Assembly: GCF_024748615.1 (NCBI RefSeq)
Contig: NZ_CP087168.1
Coordinates: forward strand, 2,418,001-2,482,000
Reading direction: 5' to 3'
Source of the DNA: Pseudomonas sp. B21-048
Lineage (GTDB): Bacteria; Pseudomonadota; Gammaproteobacteria; Pseudomonadales; Pseudomonadaceae
Length of the DNA: 64,000 nucleotides
The position numbers and the translations under genes were made by a program. The notes under the pieces are model-generated. The model worked only from the letters and a program-made list of their open reading frames with translations, did not search any database and had not been told where the DNA came from. Below are positions 27,378 through 36,391 of the stretch, piece by piece. Position 1 is the stretch's first letter. The number at the start of each line of letters is the position of its first letter.

Positions 27378-29978
27378 TTAGGCTTGAACGACCGGGATGT
27401 TGGCGTTCGCAGCCGCTTCGCGGAACTCGGCGATCTGGTCGAAGGACAGGTAGCGGTAAACATCGGCCGCCATGCTGTCGATCTTGCCAGCGTACTCCAT
27501 GTACTCCTCGACGGTCGGCAGGCGACCCAGGATCGACGCAACGGACGCCAGCTCGGCCGAAGCCAGGTAGACGTTCGCGCCGTCACCCAGACGGTTCGGG
27601 AAGTTACGGGTCGACGTCGACACCACGGTGGAGTTCGGCTCTACACGTGCCTGGTTACCCATGCACAGCGAGCAGCCCGGCATTTCCATGCGCGCGCCGG
27701 CCTTGCCGTAGATGCCGTAGTAGCCTTCTTCGGTCAGCTGGTGAGCGTCCATTTTGGTCGGCGGCGACAGCCACAGACGAGTCGGCAGCTGACCCTTGAC
27801 CTGATCCAGCAGTTTACCGGCAGCGCGGAAGTGACCAATGTTGGTCATGCACGAACCGATGAACACTTCGTCGATCTTCTCGCCAGCAACGCTGGACAGC
27901 AGACGGGCGTCGTCCGGATCGTTTGGCGCGCAGAGCACAGGCTCTTTGATGTCGGCCAGGTCGATTTCGATGACTTCAGCGTATTCGGCATCAGCATCGG
28001 CAACCATCAACTCAGGGTTGGCGATCCAGGCTTCCATCGCTTGGGCACGACGCTCCAGGGTACGCACATCACCGTAGCCTTCACCGATCATCCAGCGCAG
28101 CAGGGTGATGTTGGAGCTCAGGTACTCGGTGATCGACTCTTTCGACAGCTTGATGGTGCAACCGGCAGCCGAACGTTCGGCCGAGGCGTCGGACAGTTCG
28201 AAAGCCTGTTCGATGCTCAGGTTGTCCAGGCCTTCGATTTCCAGGATGCGGCCGGAGAAGGCGTTCTTCTTGCCTTTCTTCTCGACGGTCAGCAGGCCAG
28301 CCTGAATCGCGAAGTAAGGAATGGCGTGAACCAGGTCACGCAGGGTAACGCCCGGTTGCATCTTGCCTTTGAAGCGCACCAGGATCGATTCCGGCATGTC
28401 CAGCGGCATGACGCCGGTGGCAGCGGCGAACGCGACCAGACCGGAACCGGCCGGGAACGAAATGCCCATCGGGAAACGGGTGTGGGAGTCACCACCGGTG
28501 CCGACGGTGTCCGGCAGCAGCATGCGGTTCAGCCAGCTGTGGATGATGCCGTCGCCCGGACGCAGGGAAACGCCGCCGCGGGTCATGATGAAGTCAGGCA
28601 GGGTGTGGTGGGTGGTTACGTCGATCGGCTTTGGATAAGCCGCGGTGTGGCAGAACGACTGCATCACCAGATCAGCGGAGAAGCCCAGGCACGCCAGGTC
28701 TTTCAGTTCGTCACGGGTCATTGGACCGGTGGTGTCCTGAGAACCCACGGTGGTCATCTTCGGTTCGCAGTAGGTGCCTGGACGCACACCGGCTACGCCG
28801 CACGCCTTGCCGACCATTTTCTGCGCCAGGGTGAAACCCTTGGTGCTTTCGATCGGGGCGTCCGGTTTCTTGAACAGGTCGAACGCTGGCAGGCCCAGTT
28901 CGGCGCGAGCCTTCTCGGTCAGGCCACGGCCGATGATCAGCGGAATACGGCCGCCAGCGCGAACTTCGTCCAGCAGAACCGGGGTCTTCATTTCGAAGGT
29001 GGTGATGACTTCGTCGGTACCGTGCTTGCAGACTTTGCCTGCGTGCGGGTACAGGTCGATCACGTCGCCCATGTTGATGTTGGTTACGTCGAACTCGATT
29101 GGCAGTGCGCCGGCATCTTCCATGGTGTTGTAGAAGATTGGGGCGATCTTGCTGCCGAAGCAGAAGCCGCCAGCGCGCTTGTTCGGCACGAAAGGAACGT
29201 CGTCACCGAAGAACCACAGCACCGAGTTGGTGGCCGATTTACGCGACGAACCGGTACCGACCACGTCACCGACGTAGGCGATCGGGAAGCCGCTGTTGCG
29301 CATTTCTTCGATCTGCTTCATCGGACCGATGGAGCCTTGCACGTCCGGCACGATGCCGTCGCGAGCCATTTTCAGCATGGCCAGGGCGTGCAGCGGGATG
29401 TCCGGGCGGGACCAGGCATCAGGAGCAGGGGACAGGTCGTCGGTGTTGGTTTCGCCAGTCACCTTGAACACGCGCAGGCTGATCTTGTCGGCCAGCACAG
29501 GGCGGTTCTTGAACCACTCGCCGTCGGCCCAGGATTGCAGAACGCCTTTGGCGTGAACGTTGCCGTTCTTGGCGCGTTCAGCGACGTCGTGGAAGGCGTC
29601 GAACATCAGCAGGGTGTGCTTGAGTTCTTCGGCGGCCACTGGTGCCAGTTCGGCGTCGTCCAGCAGATTGACCAGCGTCACGATGTTGTAGCCGCCCTGC
29701 ATGGTGCCGAGCAGTTCAACAGCGCGTTTCTTGTCGATCAGAGGGGATTTGGCTTCGCCTTTGGCGAGGGCAGAGAGGAAACCGGCCTTTACATAGGCCG
29801 CTTCGTCCACTCCAGGTGGAACGCGATTGGTGATCAGGTCAACGAGGAAGGCTTCTTCGCCAGCCGGGGGATTCTTCAGCAGCTCGACCAGGCCTGCAGT
29901 TTGTTCGGCGTTTAGCGGCTGGGGAACGATACCCAGTGCTGCACGCTCTTCGATATGTTTGCGGTAGGCTTCAAGCAC
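27378..29978 (-). CDS. acnB: Aconitate hydratase B
   Basis: 866 residues. Bifunctional aconitase B and 2-methylisocitrate dehydratase of the citrate cycle. The chain begins [20 protein letters not shown] after a GTG start at 29978. GAGGG stands before it at good spacing, and the known AcnB start aligns there; an in-frame ATG at 29993 would add five residues. The iron-sulfur ligands are in the late [16 protein letters not shown] and [11 protein letters not shown] segments, and the swivel domain with [12 protein letters not shown] comes before the core, the domain order that separates AcnB from AcnA. Confidence 0.96.
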   Translation of the reverse strand: MLEAYRKHIEERAALGIVPQPLNAEQTAGLVELLKNPPAGEEAFLVDLITNRVPPGVDEAAYVKAGFLSALAKGEAKSPLIDKKRAVELLGTMQGGYNIVTLVNLLDDAELAPVAAEELKHTLLMFDAFHDVAERAKNGNVHAKGVLQSWADGEWFKNRPVLADKISLRVFKVTGETNTDDLSPAPDAWSRPDIPLHALAMLKMARDGIVPDVQGSIGPMKQIEEMRNSGFPIAYVGDVVGTGSSRKSATNSVLWFFGDDVPFVPNKRAGGFCFGSKIAPIFYNTMEDAGALPIEFDVTNINMGDVIDLYPHAGKVCKHGTDEVITTFEMKTPVLLDEVRAGGRIPLIIGRGLTEKARAELGLPAFDLFKKPDAPIESTKGFTLAQKMVGKACGVAGVRPGTYCEPKMTTVGSQDTTGPMTRDELKDLACLGFSADLVMQSFCHTAAYPKPIDVTTHHTLPDFIMTRGGVSLRPGDGIIHSWLNRMLLPDTVGTGGDSHTRFPMGISFPAGSGLVAFAAATGVMPLDMPESILVRFKGKMQPGVTLRDLVHAIPYFAIQAGLLTVEKKGKKNAFSGRILEIEGLDNLSIEQAFELSDASAERSAAGCTIKLSKESITEYLSSNITLLRWMIGEGYGDVRTLERRAQAMEAWIANPELMVADADAEYAEVIEIDLADIKEPVLCAPNDPDDARLLSSVAGEKIDEVFIGSCMTNIGHFRAAGKLLDQVKGQLPTRLWLSPPTKMDAHQLTEEGYYGIYGKAGARMEMPGCSLCMGNQARVEPNSTVVSTSTRNFPNRLGDGANVYLASAELASVASILGRLPTVEEYMEYAGKIDSMAADVYRYLSFDQIAEFREAAANANIPVVQA

Positions 29979-30385
29979 AGTTATTACCCTCATCAGTGGT
30001 CCCAAATGGGTGTCCGGGACGCTCATCCCGAAATGGCCGTACTCATGCGCTGCGTGGCGTTATGGGCCGCTTAGCCAGAATTACCGGCAATTCCTTACAG
30101 AAGCTGCTTTCAAAGTTTTACGCCTGCAGAACGGGGAGCTGATGAGGGTTGGCGTCAGGTTTTTCACCGCTGAAAAACCCTTCGCCAACACCGCTCTGAA
30201 GGAACGACTGTGCTCGTGACGCTTTGAAAACAGCTTCTAACGGACATTGGCGCCTTAAAAGGCTGGCTGATTCTACGGCAAAAAAAAAATAAACGTAAGT
30301 TAGCCCCTGAACTTTGAGGGGTGATGAATGTTAGACAAAGGGCTAACATGCCGACCTGTTCTGCTTTCCCGTGTTTTGCCTACCT
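29979..30385. other. 407-base region between acnB and the DUF1289 gene
   Basis: Divergent spacer that must hold the acnB promoter (leftward). It contains the large imperfect palindrome at 30099-30238, a run of ten A at about 30280 and a smaller nested inverted repeat, GTTAGCCC (30299-30306) with GGGCTAAC (30340-30347) around CCCCT/AGGGG. No convincing gene. Confidence 0.6.
30099..30238. repeat. Large imperfect palindrome, possible structured RNA or small mobile repeat
   Basis: Outer arms AGAAGCTGCTTTCAAAG (30099-30115) and CTTTGAAAACAGCTTCT (30222-30238) match at 16 of 17 positions. Inside, GTTGGCG (30148-30154) pairs with CGCCAAC (30183-30189), and the tip is GGTTTTTCA-CCGC-TGAAAAACC (30158-30179). 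The three nested stems share one axis, so the 140-base unit can fold into one long hairpin. It does not resemble the REP units elsewhere in the window. Confidence 0.55.
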
Positions 30386-30856
30386 ATGCCCAATCAGACC
30401 ATCAAGACCCCCTGCGTCGGCCTCTGTTCCACTGTTTACGGTGACCTGGTGTGCCGTGGCTGCAAGCGTTTCCACCATGAAGTGATTCACTGGAACGGTT
30501 ACAACGAGGAAGAGAAACGCGCGGTGTGGCTGCGTCTTGAGCAATTGTTGTCACAGGTTATGGCCAGCAAAATAGAGATTTTCGATCCCGCGTTGCTGCG
30601 CCTGCAGCTGGAGCAGCGCAAGATCCGCTTTGTGCCGCATCAGTCGGAATATTGCTGGGCGTATCAGCTGATCGCCCGGGGGGCGCGGGTCATCAATAAT
30701 CTGGAAGCCTACGGGATGGTGCTGCTGCCGGAGTTTCGCGACTGGAACCTGCCGGAACTGCGCGATGCCATTGATCGGGAATTTTTCCTGCTCTCGGAAG
30801 CGCATTACCAGCGCTACATTGCGCCGGGGTTTCTCAAGGATGCCTTTGGCGGCTGA
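30386..30856 (+). CDS. DUF1289 family protein
   Basis: 156 residues. The N-terminal cysteine pattern TPCVGLCSTVYGDLVCRGC is the DUF1289 signature, probably a small metal site. It is followed by RFHHEVIHWNGYNEEEK and a longer C-terminal part typical of the Pseudomonas form. I place the start at ATG 30386, near the conserved cysteines. No clear ribosome site is visible and an in-frame ATG lies at 30371. Function unknown; cytoplasmic. Confidence 0.8.
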   Translation: MPNQTIKTPCVGLCSTVYGDLVCRGCKRFHHEVIHWNGYNEEEKRAVWLRLEQLLSQVMASKIEIFDPALLRLQLEQRKIRFVPHQSEYCWAYQLIARGARVINNLEAYGMVLLPEFRDWNLPELRDAIDREFFLLSEAHYQRYIAPGFLKDAFGG

Positions 30857-30866
30857 TTGTTTAACC

Positions 30867-30888
30867 TGTGGCAAGCTCCCTCGCCACA
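30867..30888. repeat. Single REP unit
   Basis: TGTGGC-AAGCTCCCTC-GCCACA, a lone copy of the REP type that forms the doublet at 61097-61241. It lies 11 bases behind the DUF1289 stop codon. Confidence 0.7.
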
Positions 30889-30904
30889 AGTATGTTTCGT
30901 GGCT

Positions 30905-31768
30905 TCAATGCTGAGTCACGATCTCCTCCAGATGATCCATCACCGTATCCGGCTTGAGCACCAGCACATCGCTCTCCAGCGCATCGAGCACCACTTCCGC
31001 CGTATTACCGATCAACGCGCCGGACAACCCGGTCCGCGCCACGGTGCCGATTACCGTCACCGAGGCCCCCAGCTTATGGGCCATGTGCGGAATCAACACA
31101 TCCGCCGGACCTTCCGCGATGTGCAGGTGGTCGTCATCAATGTCGAACTCGGCCTGAAAGGCTTTGCACTGCTCGCGGTAGCGGGCCTCAATGGTTTCGC
31201 TGAGTTGAAACGTCGGGTCGGCCGCCGACAGCATCGGCGACGGGTGAGCGCTGATCACGTGCAAATGGGCCTTGGCCAGGCTGGCGATGTCGTAGCCATG
31301 ATCGATGATGCTGGCGTGCAAGGTACGGTGTTCGCCGTCGATGTTGCCGACATCGATGGCCGCCAGGATCACGCCGCCGGTCCAGGGTTTAGCGGTTTTC
31401 ACCAGCAGCACCGGCGTCGGGCAGTAGCGCAGCAGTTTCCAGTCCGCCGGGGTCAGCAGGGCTTTTTTCAGTGGACTGTCGGGGAAATGCTGCTTGACCA
31501 CCAGCCCGCAGCCTTCAGCTTGCTGCACTTCGACGATGGTTTCGTGCAGGCTTTCGTTCCAGGCCTGTTCGGTGGTGACGCTATAGCCGTCCTCCAGCAG
31601 GGCCGCCTTGAGCACACCCAGCATGCCAGCGTGGTCATGCTTTTTATCGCAGACCAGCAGGTGCAAATGGGCCTGGGTCACGCCAGCGATCAGTTTGGCC
31701 CGTTTGAGCGCCAGGCTCTCCGAGTGCTCGGGTTCGATGACCACCAGAATGCTGCGAATGGCTTGCAT
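30905..31768 (-). CDS. Universal stress protein, two-domain
   Basis: 287 residues made of two UspA-like halves (about 1-145 and 150-287). The second half ends with GTVARTGLSGALIGNTAEVV, the nucleotide-binding signature G-x2-R-x-G-x9-G-(S/N)-T. The first half lacks a full copy and has PDSPLKKALLTPADWKLL instead. This is the UspE-like arrangement. ATG 31768 is chosen for its AGGGAGA ribosome site; the frame extends to 31831 without one. Expected role: survival under stress or low oxygen, acting in the cytoplasm. Confidence 0.88.
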   Translation of the reverse strand: MQAIRSILVVIEPEHSESLALKRAKLIAGVTQAHLHLLVCDKKHDHAGMLGVLKAALLEDGYSVTTEQAWNESLHETIVEVQQAEGCGLVVKQHFPDSPLKKALLTPADWKLLRYCPTPVLLVKTAKPWTGGVILAAIDVGNIDGEHRTLHASIIDHGYDIASLAKAHLHVISAHPSPMLSAADPTFQLSETIEARYREQCKAFQAEFDIDDDHLHIAEGPADVLIPHMAHKLGASVTVIGTVARTGLSGALIGNTAEVVLDALESDVLVLKPDTVMDHLEEIVTQH

Positions 31769-31928
31769 GATCGGAATCTCCCTGGAAGGTAAAAAACACC
31801 GCGTTGGACAACTATAGTTGCTGGTCGGCATTCGGCGACTTGATGCATATCAATGGTCGCGGCTGGTGGTCTGTCGGTTGGCCGGTATAATCGGCGGCTT
31901 TCGTTTGAACCTCTTATCCGTGAGCCCC

Positions 31929-32537
31929 ATGATCCTTCCCGAAATTCACGAATTCCTTGGCTGCCGCACGCCCGATGGCTGGATCCAGGCCGCGCTGGCC
32001 GATCAGGAAACTTTGCTGATCGACCACAAAAATTGCGAATTCAAGGCGGCCAGCACGGCGTTGAGCCTGATTGCCAAATACCACTCCCACGTCGATCTGA
32101 TCAACCTGATGTCGCGTCTGGCCCGGGAAGAGCTGGTGCACCACGAGCAGGTCATGCGCCTGATGAAAAAGCGCAAGATCGAGTTGCGTCAGCTGTCCGC
32201 CGGGCGTTACGCCTCGGGGCTGCGCAAAGTGGTGCGCAGCCACGAACCGGTGAAACTGGTGGATACGCTGGTGGTCGGCGCCTTCATCGAAGCCCGCAGC
32301 TGCGAGCGTTTCGAGGCGTTGGTGCCGCATCTGGATGAAGAACTGGGCAAGTTTTACTTCGGTCTGCTGAAAAGCGAGGCACGGCATTTCCAGGGTTACC
32401 TGAAACTGGCCTATCAGTACGGTGACGCCAAGGACATCGCCCTGGTGATCGACAGGGTTCGTGATGCCGAGCAGGCGTTGATCGAGTCGCCGGATGTAGA
32501 ATTTCGCTTTCACAGTGGTGTGCCGGTAGCGGCGTGA
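31929..32537 (+). CDS. miaE: tRNA 2-methylthio-isopentenyladenosine hydroxylase MiaE
   Basis: 202 residues. Non-heme diiron monooxygenase that hydroxylates the isopentenyl group of ms2i6A37 in tRNA. Ferritin-like iron-ligand motifs are visible: the first helix with CEFKAASTA, REELVHHEQVM (E-x-x-H), FIEARSCERFEAL and SEARHFQGY (E-x-x-H). The start at ATG 31929 gives the normal length; the TTG at 31818 would add a non-conserved stretch. It is closed by a strong terminator at 32597. Confidence 0.92.
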   Translation: MILPEIHEFLGCRTPDGWIQAALADQETLLIDHKNCEFKAASTALSLIAKYHSHVDLINLMSRLAREELVHHEQVMRLMKKRKIELRQLSAGRYASGLRKVVRSHEPVKLVDTLVVGAFIEARSCERFEALVPHLDEELGKFYFGLLKSEARHFQGYLKLAYQYGDAKDIALVIDRVRDAEQALIESPDVEFRFHSGVPVAA

Positions 32538-32596
32538 TAAAGGCTGTGATCTTTGACCCTGTTTGTAAAAAACTCTTAAAAGAATGAAACATCGCC

Positions 32597-32624
32597 AAAA
32601 ACCGGCCCCCCGTGGCCGGTTTTT
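32597..32624 (+). terminator. Rho-independent terminator of miaE
   Basis: AAAAACCGGCC, loop CCCCGT, GGCCGGTTTTT: perfect 11-base arms 59 bases after miaE, with T at the end. It separates miaE from the two-component system that starts at 32704. Confidence 0.9.
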
Positions 32625-32703
32625 GCTGCCTGCGATAACCGTCCCGGACGCGATTGGCGCCATAATGCCCGCCACTTCACTCAAGGGTTGGCAAACGGTC
32701 GTT

Positions 32704-33411
32704 ATGGATAACCTGGGTTTTGGCAAAGTACTGCTGGTGGAAGACGACGAAAAGCTTGCCGGGCTGATCGCGCATTTCCTGTCCCAACACGGTTTCGAGG
32801 TCCGACAGGTGCACCGCGGTGATCTCGCGTTGGCCGCTTTCCTCGACTTCAAACCGAAAATCGTGGTGCTCGACCTGATGCTGCCTGGCCAGAGCGGCCT
32901 GCACGTGTGTCGCGAAATCCGCAGCGTATCCGACACGCCGATCGTCATCCTCACCGCCAAGGAAGACGACCTCGATCACATCCTCGGCCTGGAATCCGGT
33001 GCCGACGACTACGTGATCAAACCGATCAAACCACCGGTGCTGCTGGCCCGTTTGCGCGCCTTGCAACGCCGTCAGATGCCCGACAGCAGCGTGTGCAGTT
33101 CGTTGGAATTTGGCCATCTGAGCATCGACCGCAGCTGCCGCGAAGTGCGATTGGCGGGTGAGGGCATTGAACTCACCACCATGGAATTCGAACTGCTGTG
33201 GTTGCTGGCCAGCGCCGCCGGCAAGACTCTGTCCCGCGACGACATTCTCAACCGCATGCGCGGTATCGCCTTCGACGGCCTCAACCGCAGCGTCGACGTC
33301 TACATCAGCAAATTGCGCGGCAAGCTCAAGGACAACCCGCGTGAGCCGGTGTGCATCAAGACCATCTGGGGCAAGGGTTACCTGTTCAATCCGTTTGCGT
33401 GGGAGCTGTAA
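32704..33411 (+). CDS. OmpR-family response regulator, RstA-like
   Basis: 235 residues. The receiver domain has the acidic pair in LLVEDDEK, the acceptor Asp in VVLDLMLPG (about residue 59) and the lysine in YVIKPIKPP. The C-terminal winged helix (about 135-235) ends VCIKTIWGKGYLFNP. The HILGLESGADDYVIK segment and overall pattern resemble RstA. I chose ATG 32704; the frame opens at 32584 inside the miaE terminator, so that start can be excluded. Its stop codon directly abuts the start of the sensor gene. Confidence 0.9.
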   Translation: MDNLGFGKVLLVEDDEKLAGLIAHFLSQHGFEVRQVHRGDLALAAFLDFKPKIVVLDLMLPGQSGLHVCREIRSVSDTPIVILTAKEDDLDHILGLESGADDYVIKPIKPPVLLARLRALQRRQMPDSSVCSSLEFGHLSIDRSCREVRLAGEGIELTTMEFELLWLLASAAGKTLSRDDILNRMRGIAFDGLNRSVDVYISKLRGKLKDNPREPVCIKTIWGKGYLFNPFAWEL

Positions 33412-34698
33412 ATGCTGCGGTTATTTTTGGGGCTGTTTCTGGTAATGACGGTTGGCCTGGTACTGGGCCTGCAAACCGTCGAGCGCACCTTCGATGCGCT
33501 TCTCGACGGTCAGATGCAGAGCTACAACCGAGAGGCGGTGCGGGGCCAGGCCTGGTCGCTGACCGAGCAGTTGCGCGGCCTGGACAGTTTGGCGCAGGAG
33601 CGACAACTGGAAGCCGTGCGCCCCCATTACGGCTTGGGCCTGACCCTGGTCGAGTCCGATCAACTGTCCCTGACCGATCAGGAAAAAGCCGAGTTGGCCC
33701 AGGGCCTGCTGGTGATTCGCGACAAGTACACGCAATTCATTTCGCGCATTGACGACGGCTCGCAGCTGCTCAGCATCAAACTGCCGGCCGAGCCGAGCCT
33801 GATGTCGTTCTACATCGCCGCGGCCTATCTGATGATCGCGGTGATGATCGGTTTCGTGTTGTTATTCTGGGTGCGCCCGCACTGGCGCGATCTGGAAAAA
33901 CTGCGCCTGGCGGCCGAGCGATTCGGCGATAACGACTTGTCGTCGCGCATCCAGTTATCCAAGCGTTCGAACATTCGCGATCTGGCCGAACACTTCAACC
34001 TGATGGCGGCACGCATCGAAGGCCTGATCGCCAATCAGCGCGAGCTGACGAACGCGGTGTCCCATGAACTGCGCACACCGATTGCGCGGCTGTCGTTTGA
34101 ACTCGATCAGCTCAAGCAACAACCCGATGCGACCCAGAATCTCGAACTGATTGCCGACATGTACGCCGACCTCGGCGAGCTGGAAGAGATGGTTTCCGAG
34201 CTGCTGACGTACGCCAGCCTTGAGCGCGGCGCCACGGTGATCACGCGGGAAAATATTCAGGCCAGCAACTGGCTCGACAGCGTGGTTGGCAGCGTCGCGC
34301 TGGAGGCTGAGGCTGCCGGGGTGCAGTTGTTGATTGTTGAATGCCAGGTCGACGAGGTTCGTATCGAACCGCGTTTCATGGCCCGCGCGGTGATCAATTT
34401 GCTGCGCAATGCCATTCGTTACGCCGACGAGCGGGTGGAAGTGTCGTTGGTGCGCACCGGTGATCATTACGAAGTGCGGGTCAACGACGACGGGCCGGGT
34501 GTGCCGCTGGACGGGCGAGAGAAAATCTTCGAGCCATTCTCGCGCCTGGACGCCAGCCGCGACCGCCGCACCGGTGGGTTTGGCCTGGGCCTGGCGCTGG
34601 TGCGACGGGTGTCGCAATCCCATGGCGGGCAAGTGGAAGTGACGGATTCGCCATGGGGCGGGGCGTCGTTTCGCATGACCTGGGCGCACCTGGATTAG
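33412..34698 (+). CDS. Sensor histidine kinase, RstB-like
   Basis: 428 residues. Two membrane segments (about 3-22 and 125-150, YIAAAYLMIAVMIGFVLLFW) frame a periplasmic sensor region of about 100 residues. A HAMP linker follows, then the phospho-acceptor His in NAVSHELRTPIARL (about residue 220), the N box INLLRNAIRYAD and GFGLGLALVRRV. ATG 33412 comes immediately after the TAA of the regulator gene. It is convergent with a MipA/OmpV gene that could be a target, though this is not shown. Confidence 0.92.
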   Translation: MLRLFLGLFLVMTVGLVLGLQTVERTFDALLDGQMQSYNREAVRGQAWSLTEQLRGLDSLAQERQLEAVRPHYGLGLTLVESDQLSLTDQEKAELAQGLLVIRDKYTQFISRIDDGSQLLSIKLPAEPSLMSFYIAAAYLMIAVMIGFVLLFWVRPHWRDLEKLRLAAERFGDNDLSSRIQLSKRSNIRDLAEHFNLMAARIEGLIANQRELTNAVSHELRTPIARLSFELDQLKQQPDATQNLELIADMYADLGELEEMVSELLTYASLERGATVITRENIQASNWLDSVVGSVALEAEAAGVQLLIVECQVDEVRIEPRFMARAVINLLRNAIRYADERVEVSLVRTGDHYEVRVNDDGPGVPLDGREKIFEPFSRLDASRDRRTGGFGLGLALVRRVSQSHGGQVEVTDSPWGGASFRMTWAHLD

Positions 34699-34719
34699 CT
34701 GTGTTGTTCTTGCGTACGC

Positions 34720-34794
34720 CTTCGCGGGCAAGCCTCGCTCCTACCGCATTCGCGAACGCCGCAAATCCTGTAGGAGCGAGGCTTGCCCGCGAAG
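34720..34794. repeat. REPIN with 25-base arms
   Basis: 34720-34744 (CTTCGCGGGCAAGCCTCGCT then CCTAC) is exactly complementary to 34770-34794. Same REP core as at 25611. It lies between the convergent sensor kinase and MipA/OmpV genes. Confidence 0.92.
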
Positions 34795-34816
34795 GGGCCA
34801 TCAACAACACCCCTTC

Positions 34817-35605
34817 TCAAAAGGCATGAACCACCTGCCCAACCAACGACGTCTGCATCCGGCGCTCCACAATCGGGCTGTCCGCCGCATCATTGGCCAG
34901 GTACTGCACGGCCAGCACCGTCGAAACGCTCCACTGATCATCGATCGGCAATGACCACGTCAAATCCGCCCCGCGACTGAACAGCCCGCCATGAGTGTCA
35001 TGAGCCCGGAACTGGCTGCGTGAAGCCTGAGCCGCGCTGACGCCATACCAGGTGCGCACGTAATTGCTGTCGCCGAACTGACTGTTGAGGCTACCCACAA
35101 GCTTGCCGTAGTCACCCTCATAAACCGGTGCGCTGATGCTCAGCTTCAACCGGCTCCAGGCCGAGCCGGTGTCGTGATCGTCATCATCCTTTTCCAGTGC
35201 ATGTTCGAAAGTGGCGCCGAGGATGATCGGCCCCATCTGGTAGGTTCCGTCCAGCCCCAGTACCGGCCGCGACTTGATCGAGCCCATGCCATTGAGCTCA
35301 TCCGAGCCTTTGAAACCGGTCTTGCGATCCTTGCGCACATCACTGGCGCCGATGTACACGCTCAAACCGAAATCGTCTTCATCAAACGCCCAGCCCAGCC
35401 CCTTATCGGTGTCGAGAAACAACCCATAAGGGCTGGTGATTTTTGCCCCCAACAGCGGTGCCACTGCGCGTTCATCACTGCCGCTGTAACGCGGCACGCT
35501 GGCGGCACCGGCTCGCAGGCTGTAGCGCCAGTCTTCGGCGTGCAATGAGTCGGAAGAGATGAGCAGGCAGCATGAAGTCAACGGCAGACACAACGAACGG
35601 AACAT
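34817..35605 (-). CDS. MipA/OmpV family outer-membrane protein
   Basis: 262 residues with a signal peptide (about 1-23, ending SLHA). The mature part starts WRYSLRAGAASVPRYSGSDE, the usual opening of MipA/OmpV proteins. It has alternating beta-strand patterns and ends with an aromatic residue (VVHAF), as outer-membrane barrels do. Family members have been linked to peptidoglycan synthesis scaffolding and to sensing of antimicrobial peptides. ATG 35605 gives the signal peptide; the frame further upstream does not. It is convergent with the RstAB-like genes. Confidence 0.88.
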   Translation of the reverse strand: MFRSLCLPLTSCCLLISSDSLHAEDWRYSLRAGAASVPRYSGSDERAVAPLLGAKITSPYGLFLDTDKGLGWAFDEDDFGLSVYIGASDVRKDRKTGFKGSDELNGMGSIKSRPVLGLDGTYQMGPIILGATFEHALEKDDDDHDTGSAWSRLKLSISAPVYEGDYGKLVGSLNSQFGDSNYVRTWYGVSAAQASRSQFRAHDTHGGLFSRGADLTWSLPIDDQWSVSTVLAVQYLANDAADSPIVERRMQTSLVGQVVHAF

Positions 35606-35661
35606 GGGAGCACCCGAAGGGAGGTTGGATGCGCCCATGCTAGGCGGGTGCCGGCCAGCAA

Positions 35662-35694
35662 TCTTTGACAGCTTTGTCGGGAAACTGTCAAAGA
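35662..35694. promoter_or_regulatory. Inverted repeat upstream of the MipA/OmpV gene
   Basis: TCTTTGACAG and CTGTCAAAGA, 10-base perfect arms around a 13-base centre, 57 bases before the start at 35605 and 12 bases beyond the end of the GFA gene. It could be an operator for the RstA-like regulator nearby, or a terminator for the GFA gene. No evidence decides between them. Confidence 0.4.
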
Positions 35695-35706
35695 CTGTGA
35701 ACGGCC

Positions 35707-36195
35707 TTAGCGGCTCAAACCCAGGCGCTCGTGCCATTGGGCGATGGACTCTTCGGGCCAGACATCGCTCTGTCGATCAGCAGGCTGTGTCTGGACTTCC
35801 ACCCATGATGCTTTCGAACCGAGCATCACGTGCGTGTACTCGGGTGGTACCGGCAGCGCCGTGTCGATGACCGAGGCGAAGGGGTGAACAAGGTCTGGCC
35901 ATTCAGGACTGAACACCCATAACCCCGAGCCGCAAACGGAACAGAAATGCCGCTCGGCGGTGCTGCGGTGAGCGCGTTTGTCACCTTCTTCCTTGAGCCG
36001 CGCATGGTAAATCGAGACGCGCTTGCGACCGCGCACCTTGAGGCTGGCGGCATCGCCAGCGATGTTGATCGCATAACCGCCACCACCCTGAGTCTTGCGA
36101 CAGATCGAGCAATAGCAGCGTTGATAAGGGTAGGGGTGGGCGCTGGTCAGGCTGAACGACACCGCGCCGCAATGGCAGGAGCCTTCGAGCTGCAT
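35707..36195 (-). CDS. GFA family protein (CENP-V/GFA zinc fold)
   Basis: 162 residues. Zinc-binding cysteines are in GSCHCGAVSFSL, RCYCSICRKTQ and FCSVCGSGLWV, the order of the GFA (glutathione-dependent formaldehyde-activating) family. Most members have no proven enzyme activity, so formaldehyde activation should not be assumed. ATG 36195 places the first cysteine motif right after the start, as usual; the longer frame to 36465 runs through a REPIN. It stands alone. Confidence 0.88.
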   Translation of the reverse strand: MQLEGSCHCGAVSFSLTSAHPYPYQRCYCSICRKTQGGGGYAINIAGDAASLKVRGRKRVSIYHARLKEEGDKRAHRSTAERHFCSVCGSGLWVFSPEWPDLVHPFASVIDTALPVPPEYTHVMLGSKASWVEVQTQPADRQSDVWPEESIAQWHERLGLSR

Positions 36196-36284
36196 GGGAA
36201 CCTCCGACGGGTCTTGGGATGGCTCAAGACAGCCTAGACCGTCGGTGTTCCTGGGCCATTGAATTTGTACTGGCTGTGCGGGCG

Positions 36285-36377
36285 CTATCGCGAGCAGGCT
36301 CGAGCCCACAGGGATTTTCGGCGAACACATTATTTTGTGAACACTAAAGACCCAATGTGGGCGAGCCTGCTCGCTAT
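36285..36377. repeat. REPIN, imperfect
   Basis: CTATCGCGAGCAGGCTCGAG followed by CCCACA on the left pairs with TGTGGGCGAGCCTGCTCGCT on the right, with one extra A in the left arm. A different REP core (CGAGCAGGCTCG) from those at 25611 and 61097. It sits between the GFA and glycosylase genes. Confidence 0.8.
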
Positions 36378-36391
36378 GAAGATAACGCGGT

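Noticed and set aside
27288..29915. 875-codon plus-strand open frame across acnB
   Set aside because: It is the antisense shadow of acnB, which has full aconitase motifs. The predicted protein is low-complexity Val/Gly/Arg/Gln/His and starts inside the repeat and terminator.
30275..30295. Run of ten A as a terminator or phase-variation tract
   Set aside because: It is intergenic without a GC stem directly beside it, and no open frame depends on its length.
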